Shown here: positions 49,430-58,400 of the stretch, piece by piece
Layout: the number at the start of each line of letters is the position of its first letter
How positions within the stretch are numbered: position 1 is the first letter of the stretch
Source of the DNA: Breviolum minutum Mf 1.05b.01
Taxonomy: Eukaryota > Sar > Dinophyceae > Suessiales > Symbiodiniaceae
Length of the DNA: 64,000 nt
NCBI GenBank assembly: GCA_000507305.1
Contig: DF239098.1
Location: 282,587 to 346,586 of the forward strand
Direction: 5' to 3'
Position numbers and translations under genes: made by a program
Notes under the pieces: model-generated
Told to the model about the DNA's origin: nothing
Seen by the model: only the letters and a program-made list of their open reading frames with translations
Database searches by the model: none

Positions 49430-52400
49430 TTCTTCAATGGGCCTTCAATGTGAAGCCCTTGCCAACATAACAGACCGGTCGTGAGCACATTTCTGCCAAG
49501 CGTCCATGTTTGGTCAGCATCTTGGGCAAACCACACCAGACTTTCCCATTTGGCTTCAGAACACCTCATCAAATGCAAGCATTCAATTCAATTCATCCTC
49601 AGTCCTCAGAATCTGCAACTGTACGGCAAGGAGTCCTATCCAAGCTGCAAGCGGCCAAGCCTCTTTGAGTCGAAGTTGGCAACAATAAGAGCAGACGTCA
49701 TGTCCTGAAGAGAAATGCTGAAAGATGCTGAAAGTACAAACAGGTTTGAATCATGACTCTGTAGGAACTTGGGCTGCGGAGCCAAGTCAGCATTCTCTCG
49801 GCTTCAAGGGATATTTCACTTAGGACTGAAGAAACTGTCTTATGATGCAGCCTGGTGAAGGAGCATGCAAGACTCACGGGAGTCCTTCACTTCAGCTTGG
49901 ACCAGAGACTGAAACCACAAGTCTCCGGATTTGGGTGGCTGTGCGCGTTCCGCTGCGTAAACTTCAGCACTCTGGCGGTGTTCCTGAAGCGACATCCAGT
50001 CAAGAAAGTTCGACATACACAATAAGAACCAGTAAGCTACGAGTCGGCCATTGAAGTATTGAAAGTCCATCAAAGCAAGTCCTCTGCAAAGATGGCCAGG
50101 TATTGCCAGCCAGGACAATCTGCCAGAAATGGAGGCAACTTGTCTTGCGAAAGGTTCGGAAACTCGCCAATGACAACCTCAAACGTGTCTCGATTTACTG
50201 AGAAAAGCTGCACTGAAATTCCAGAACAAGTACTCTCACTTACAGTAATCCACAATTGACAATTCCATGCAATCTACACCAATCTACAAACCTCCCAAAA
50301 TGCTCCACATAGATCTCACCGCAGCTCGGCAACAATACTGCAACTGTTGTCAAAGTGACCCTCGAAAATTCGCCTCGTGACAGCAAGGCCATCGGGACCT
50401 CAGCACTGCAAACCTTCAAGCTGCAAAGCTGAGTGACTTTGTCAGATGTCCCTCTTGCGAGTATGTTATTTGGGAATATTTACATATCACAAGCCGTTGG
50501 TTTTTGCACTACCCACATGCTGCCTCTCTATAGCAACACATTTGTCGGTGTCTTTGCCACTTCTAGGCCAAAGGGCCACCATGCACATAGAGTGATGTCT
50601 TGGCATCGAGAGGAGCGGCAACAAAGGGAGGATTTGCGACCTCGGAAAAATAGCTGCACTAAGACCAAATGAATTTGGAAGCCAGATACTCGCATCGCAG
50701 CTCTCAAATCTCACTTTCAAACTTTCTGAGGTGGGTGCAATGACATCAAAATCCATGACCATCTTCCCAATTCCGCTGAGAGCTGAATACAGATCACCCT
50801 TCAACACTGTGAGCTCCAAGTCATTGATGACCGCGTTTGCCTGCTGCATGGAATGGAGCTTGAACAGGTCTTTGTTTGCAATTATACAATCTCCATACGA
50901 CGGCCATATAATTGACACGTTGCCAATAAATTAATTCACAAGTGCAAGACTAATACAGAACCCAGGACAGGTTCTGGAAGCCAACACAGTTCAAGGATGT
51001 TCAAGGTGCAAAACTAGAACGAAGCTGTTTCACTAGAAATCAGGAAAACATGAAACCATACCCTCCCACAGCAGTAAGCCATGCCTTTGCCACAGCGCAA
51101 GCCCGGTCACTGAGATCAACTGCTACGCAAGTTTTGGCACCGCAGCGCAGCGCATGCAATGCAGCTACACCACTGCCGCAACAGAGGTCCAGGACCTGAT
51201 GCTGTGATGATGGCCTGATGTGATGCCCTGATGGCGCTGACCCACTGAAGCTCAGTGAAAATGGATGTTGAGCTCCCAACGCTCAAGCCTGCAAGTCCAT
51301 CGAATTTACCGAGACCAAGACACCTCGGAGTGGCCCGAACGCTTCAAAGGGGAAAAAATACAGCCCAAGATACGGAAGGACCTGTTGAACCGATTTTCCG
51401 TGGATTTCAATCGATGCATGTCTTGCATGTCTCCCGACGAATTGCCATAATTTGCCAAGAGACAACTCCAGAGAGTCAGTCCCTATAGCCATGACAGGTT
51501 CATCTGCTGGACCCACTGTCACACTCGACCAATCTGTGAGCAGAAGCAATCCTGAGGCCAACGAGACAGCAAGCTAGAGTCCTCTGCAAACTGAGATGAC
51601 CCTACTACCGTTAAGTGCTTGAAAATCGTGGACGAGGCATGATGACTTCCACAAGGAAAATTAACTCGGCCATTACCCAGAAGGTTGCCGAAATCCGGCA
51701 CCCGGTTCGGAACCTGGTTTCTGGGGAACCACCACAGACTGCCCCCTAGAACCAGACCGAAGCCTAAAATTGGAAGTACCCCGTTCATCCACTGCTATTG
51801 CGGAAGACAAGTTCTTTCAACATGTCGGCTACTCTGCACACACAGCTGCTGAGCGCAAACACTTTTGCCTGATGTGGTGTTGTTGCTGCAACACCCACAG
51901 GCACAAAGGAAGGGGCCATTTGATAGCCATCCCAATGTGCCTGGGGTATCCTGCCCCTGTAAGGCTAAAAAGGGAATTTGGGTGGGCTGGGTCCAAACAA
52001 CTTTGAGCCTCAGCACCTTCTAAACTACATGTATCAATCACATGTCTCAACGNGGTGGGCTGGGTCCAAACAACTTTGAGCCTCAGCACCTTCTAAACTA
52101 CATGTATCAATCACATGTCTCAACGCAAGTGTGCTACGTGACAAGTTCTTTCAACATGTCGGCTACTCTGCACACACAGCTGCTGAGCGCAAACACTTTT
52201 GCCTGATGTGGTGTTGTTGCTGCAACACCCACAGGCACAAAGGAAGGGGCCATTTGATAGCCACACTGAGCCCCGCTCACCCGCTCAGCTCAGTGGAAGG
52301 TGTAGAGAGCAGATCATCCGCCGCCAAGCTGCAAGCATAGTCGAGGTCAGAGCTAGCCCGCAGTAGCACCTGAAAGAACCTGGAACGGTCCTGCCATCGT

Positions 52401-55400
52401 AGTTGCCATTGAAGTTCATTAGCTTGTCGAACGTCATGACGGCTAACTGCATCGCTGATGTTGAGGTCGCTTTTGACCCATTCTAAATGAATGTCCAGTT
52501 GCAATCGACTCACGACTGCCCAGTACACTGCCAAAATGTTGTTGATGGTGGGGTCACGACCGTAACCCTTCAGCAATGCGGTTTGACCTGGCTGATTGTC
52601 AATGAAGGCGATGATTTGTCGTGGCAACCATTGGTGCATGTCCACCACTGCCAAAAGGTGGGCTGCAATCTCCAGGAAGTAGATGTAGGCCCGTCGAGAG
52701 CAAAAGGCTTTCAGGACTGCCCGAGGGACAGTTCCATGGCTGTAGAAGGTGGTACCATCAATTGTGACCACATAGCCCCAACCATTGGTGTAGTTCAAGC
52801 AGCGGGTTGTAGACCACTTTGTCGGGATCCTCAAGGTGGACGGACTGAATTTGATGTCACCCTGTTGGAAGAAGGCATCCGTGTAGACCACTGCCTTGTT
52901 GTTGGATTGGTCAAACAAGACCCTCTTGGGAGAGGCGGTCTGGAGTAGCTGGACCAGTGCTTTGAGGGCGGTTCGGAGAGCGTGGGTAAGGTCGACGTGA
53001 TCTCGTCCGTCATGGTTAGCCGCTCGTCCATAGAGAGGATGTAATGCTGCTCGCCCCACGCTTCCAAACAGTGAAGACTGTAAGAACACCAGTTTCCCTG
53101 CTAGCTGTTGTGCCTGTTCTGGCACAAGTTGGTTGGAGGTGAGCACCTCATGGACAATGTTGGAGATCTTGGCCGTTCGGCGTGGGCATGGTGAGACGAC
53201 CAAACCGTCGTCTTGGTGGGTGATCTGTACCCCCAAAAGGCGTTGGCTCTGGGCTGGAGGCTGGGCCTTGGTTGGTTTCATGGCCATGCCAAGGGCTCGG
53301 CATACCGAATCGAAAGCTTCATATGAGCTTTGGGCCGTGTGGTTAGGCTCGGTTGAGGCAAAGTCATCGACATAATGACATGCCGGGATCACCAAGATCT
53401 GTCTGGTAAGGAAGCAGAGAGCGTCGGCGGCTCTATTGAAGCCCCATACGGGAGGCAATGGTGTCTCTAAAGGGTTGGGCCTTTGGGTGTAAGCAAGATG
53501 GTGAACCCGTGAGAAGGCGTTCTCAGGGGAAATTGCCTATAGGCTGCCGCCAAGTCTTGGCACCAAGTCTCACATTGGTGATGTCCCAGTCGATGAAATT
53601 CTCTGGTGACCTTCAAGTGATCCTCCACACCATGGTGACTGGGGCTGTCAAAGCAACGGACGGTGTCGTTGTGGAAGCTGCGGCGGTAGTCTTCGCAGCG
53701 TCTGGTTTTATCGGATTGGCACACAGCGAAGCAGACGCTGGGGCAAAGGTTCTGGTCTGGGCACTGGAGCAGTGGTAGGTCATTGGGTGTCACCGAGGGC
53801 AGGGGCCACCAACTAGGGCTGGAATAAGGGCCAGACACCCTTCCCATGGCTTGTTCACGAAGGAGTTCATCCAACATAGTCTTCCAGCTTGGATCCACCC
53901 TGTGGGCTTTGAGCTTGTGGTGGATAAAGGATTTGTTGAGCTTCTCAAACTGTTCCATGGTAATGGGAAAGCTGTACTTCTGGTCTGTGCGGGGCCTCCA
54001 ACCAGCCCCTGGGTTCAAAGTACCCAGGACCTCGAAGCCTTGGTTAAGGTCTGCCTTCAGCTCCTCAAAGTAGTCGGTTGGGAAACCAGCTAACTGGAGT
54101 AAGTGGGTGAACACTGGGATCATGGTCACCCAGGCTGGGCCTTCGTGTTGGCGATACATGGATGTGGTGTGGAAGCTGGACGAACCACTCGTGTACGGTT
54201 GGTTGGAAGTCCTCGATGAGCTCTTGGACCTCTCTTACAACTGCCCGGCGGAGGTTGGGTAGGTCATGCTGCAAGAGTTGCCATGCTCGGATGGTGGATA
54301 CCAATCCTGGTTCTGGTGGTCCTGGGTGAAGGCCTGGATGTGGCAGGGTCAAGGCGGTCTGCCAATGGTGGACACAGTCACTGGTCGGAGGCATAGTGCA
54401 GGGATCAATGGGCCAGGGACCCGGACCCAAAGAAGGCTGCATCGCGGTGGTGATGGCGAGCACTGTCTGCAGGGCACTCTGGCATGGTGCGCGGTGGATT
54501 GGTCGGGTGTGTTGGGCTACTGCTGCCGTGCTGCAAGCGTTCTGCAGGATGAGGAACATCAAGAATTTCGCCACCTGGAGGTGCCACGCGTTGGCCATCA
54601 TCTTGTGTCTGGACTTGTCGGTCGCTCCATTGACCTTGGTGTAGTCCTTGGGGTAGCCATGGAGTTGCTCCTTCACAGAAGCTGGGATAGCATGAAGTTG
54701 GCCGTCGTTGTCCTTCAAGAGGGCGCATTCTTCGTAGCACCAAGGAGCGTACTGGCGGTTATCTTGTAGCCATCGTTGTTTGACCTCTGGATGGATCTTG
54801 CCTCGTAGGCTACGAGGGGCGGAGCGCCCTTCGCTGGTGGGAGCTGGTGTGGTAAGGCATGGGATCCGAGTCTGGTGATTGGCAATGGTGGGATGGAACT
54901 GCAGGTCACCGGTGTCAATGGCGGACACCTCAGTGTGGGCCACCTCCAAATGAAGGCGGAAGAGTTTGTCGACCTTTGTCCACTTCAAAGGTTTCTGGGT
55001 GATGGGGTTGGTCCTCACCTGTGTCCAGTTGATCCGAGTCCACCATAGCCGTGGGCGGTTTATGAGGCCCAGGTCTGCCGAGTCGAGGAGGATCGGGGTG
55101 CACTTCAGTCTCTCACTGAAATATGCAATTTCAGAGCGATCTTGCATGCGAACATTTTCGGTCAAATGTTCAAACCGGTGTTGGGGAAGTTCTACCTCCA
55201 GCTTTCCCACGAAGTCGGTGTACACCACGAATTTCGACCCTTCTGGGCCTGATCTTCCCTGTGCCGAGTGGCTCACTGTTGAGAAGTCAGGGCAAGGCGG
55301 GCCTGCTGCCGCGATGATGAGGCATTCTTCTTTGGGGTCATACTTCCTGACCAATGCCGCTATGGCTGCTGGGTCTTCTTGGGTGAGGTCTCCACGTTGA

Positions 55401-58400
55401 ACTGCATCGGGGAACTGGTCAAGCAGTACTGCAAGACAGGCCTCGTCTGTCTCCCATGAGATGTGTAGGCGGAGGTCACCCACCAAAGTTTCCAAAGCCA
55501 AAGATGCTGCCCCAACTCCAGCGAAGGCACTAAGTAGGATGATGTGGCTTCCTTGGCAGTCCAAAACTGGTAAACGGAATGGTGGTGCATTGGTGCAGCT
55601 ATCGTTGGTGCACTGGTCGGGTACCGTCGATGCCTCAACGGCCCCGTGCTGTCCCTATTTGGGTGGTTGTTTGTCAGAAGACCTCCATTCCTGGCGGGAG
55701 TCCCAGGCCTTATCTGAGGATCTCCATTGGTCTTCTCGTTGGTGGTCTTGGCGATAGTCTTGGGGCCACGGGCGGCGGTAAGGGTTGCTGCGCCAGCTGT
55801 CCTTGCCTTTGCGGTTCTTACCTGAACCCTTTTCTCCCTTCTCTCCCTTCTGGCGGCCGCCTGGGTTGGATGGTTTGGGTGGTATCTTCTGGACGAGGTC
55901 ACGTGCCATGAACTCGGTGAACTTGTCGAGGTCGGACATGATGTTGTTGGAGGCTTCCTCAAAGGAAATGCCCTGACGTAGGTTCATGCAGAGCTGCCAG
56001 CTAATCGCGGTGAAGTACTGGTTGAAGTTCTCCATCTTGTTTGGGCGACTCCGAGCCCGCTGTACCAACCATGCGAAGAACTTCTCGATAGAGGCTTCCG
56101 AGCCCCATTGCACAAAGATCATGGCAAACTTTGTAGCCTGGAGGCCGTCGATGCAGCCAGCAAACTTCTGGGAGTCCATGTGGTGGCCTCATCTTGGTAG
56201 GTGAGCTGGTCGTCTTCTATTGTCAAAGTTCTGGAAGGTTTGGCCTTCGATGAGAGCGGATTCACGTCGCCGCTTGCGGTGAAGGAGCGACGTTGGATTA
56301 TATCCCCCAGTAATACTGGGGAATACATCTTGCTGGTCTGGTGCTCGTGCCACATCTTGGCAAGGATCACCTCCCCCCCCAAGATCTCATGTTGTGGGAA
56401 GCTCCTGTCAACTCCATGGAGCTGGGCCTTGTTGTAGGCCTGGAGCAGAGAGCTCCAGACCCCAGTGGGGAGCTGCTTGGGCACCTTCTCGTCAGCCTTG
56501 GCCGTGGTGTCGTAGTCACTGCAGCTGCTGGTGTAGTTGGTGGCGTTGCATGGGAAGTCCACAGTTGTCTGCAAGTGTTCCACATGTGGAGCATGATAGC
56601 CTGGATGATAGGCTGCTCCTGGTTGGGGACTTCGTACCTCTGGGTGCCATGAGTGTAGCCCGCAAACAAGGGTTGGATGAGGTGGCGGTCCAACTCCTCC
56701 TCAGTCTTTGCCACGAAGGCTAAGGTAGGCACTGTGCGAACCCCTCTCGCAGTGAGGTAGTCCGTGATGATTGCACCGGCCGCTGCATCAGCCGCCACAT
56801 CGGCCAAGGACGGAAGGTGAGTGGTCCTCATCGTGGAAAATCTTGGGCCTGCTCAAAACTAGCAGGAGCCAACCTAACGTCATTGAGGTGTGCAGACATG
56901 TCACAGCTGTATGGCATGTCATGTCCCAACTCAAGTGGCATGGACACTCATGCCGCGAAACCCTAAGTGAAATTTCAGCTGAAGTAAGAAAGAAAGAAAC
57001 ACATGACACTTGACTGCTGTATGGAGTGTTTTCGAAGTCTGCTTCGATCTTTTTCTTCAAGACGTCGATCAATGAGGGGGTTCTTCCCCAACCTCCTCTG
57101 AGCTCGAGGAAGAAGAGTCTGGGTCAGATTCATCCTCTGAGTCCGAGGAGTCTTGACCTGGCAAGTCGAAGCACTTCTTGCAACGACTGTGCATAGGGGC
57201 CAAAACCGGCACTCTAAAGAATTTCGCGGTACCATACCGCCAACCACACGGTGTTCGCCATCGGTCAGGGTGGTTCTGACCCTCAAATTGAAAGCCCTTG
57301 TGAGCAATGTTGGAGCGATGCCGGATCACGAAGCTCTCGGCTGGGGGAGCGATTGCCAGTCGAAGGTCTCGTATATCTTGGGTCAGCTGGTCCAGTTGAC
57401 TGGAGTGTCGTCGAAGTTGTTGGCCATGTGCTCTTGTGTTGGCACCTGATTCCGGTGCTGGCGGTGGCCCTTCTGGTCGTCGTTCTTCAGCAGGTGCAGG
57501 AGTGCCGGTGTCTTCCAGCAATTGTGGTGGGCGGCTGCCCAGGAGTTGGGCTGGCAATCCTGGTACTACAGACAAATGGCTCGTCTGAACGTACCGTTGG
57601 ACCGCCTGGGACGACCAACGTCCCAGTAATTGGATAAGTTGTATCGGGATGCCACCTGATCCCATCATCTGGGCTCCACTCACTCGCAGAGCATGTCCAT
57701 TGAATCTGTTGAGCTGGACTCCTTGGTCATCAGGGCGGGTTACTGCAATGCCAGCTGTCTGCAACACTGTCCGGATGTGCTGCACCATCTTGTACTTGCT
57801 TGGTGTCAGTCCGTCAGCATCTGGAACCAAAGGAAAGGATGGGCCTTCCACATAGCGACCATGAAGTCGAACTCGCTTCAAGTGCCGAAAGGCTGAGTGC
57901 CAAGGGCAGAGGTGGTGTCTGCGATAGCGGCACGCACAGTTCAGTTGGCGGACCGAAAGGCTACCCACTTGGTCTGTCTTGTGAACTGGTACCAACAAGC
58001 TCACCGAGGTGGAATCTATGGTCAAGTGAGCCAGCCTCGCTGCTGCAAGTTCTGCTTCCCGGAGCATAAACCAGAGCCCCACAATCACCACGTCCAGCAT
58101 GTGTACCGGGTTCTCCGCTGAGAAGGGCTCTGGTTGTTCTTGGTGTGCTATGTTGTGTAGTGCCGACACGTCAAAGCTATCCTTCAAGCCAGCAGGTCCC
58201 AGCCTCGACGGATACTTCTCACTGCATCCTTGATGGCAGACCTGTGAATCGTCTCAACTGCCACTTGTAGATGCCGAGCTTGGTAACCAAGGATGGCTTG
58301 AAAGTAGACTGCAGCGCTACGATATCCACCAGCCTTGAGTGAGGCCCCAAAACATCGAATGGACTCCAAGGTCAAAGGGAAAGCCTCAATCTGCCATGCC

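Noticed and set aside
49030..50250. Minus-strand exons at 49.4-50.2 kb as dynein AAA2
   Set aside because: They continue the methyltransferase fold (GPDGLAVTRRIFEG, EVVIGEFPNL) and lack the AAA2 patterns for the P-loop and the 'PATVSRCG' block.
52487..55962. Plus-strand ORFs of 100-170 codons
   Set aside because: Antisense shadows of the gag, methyltransferase and RT frames, which carry the motifs.
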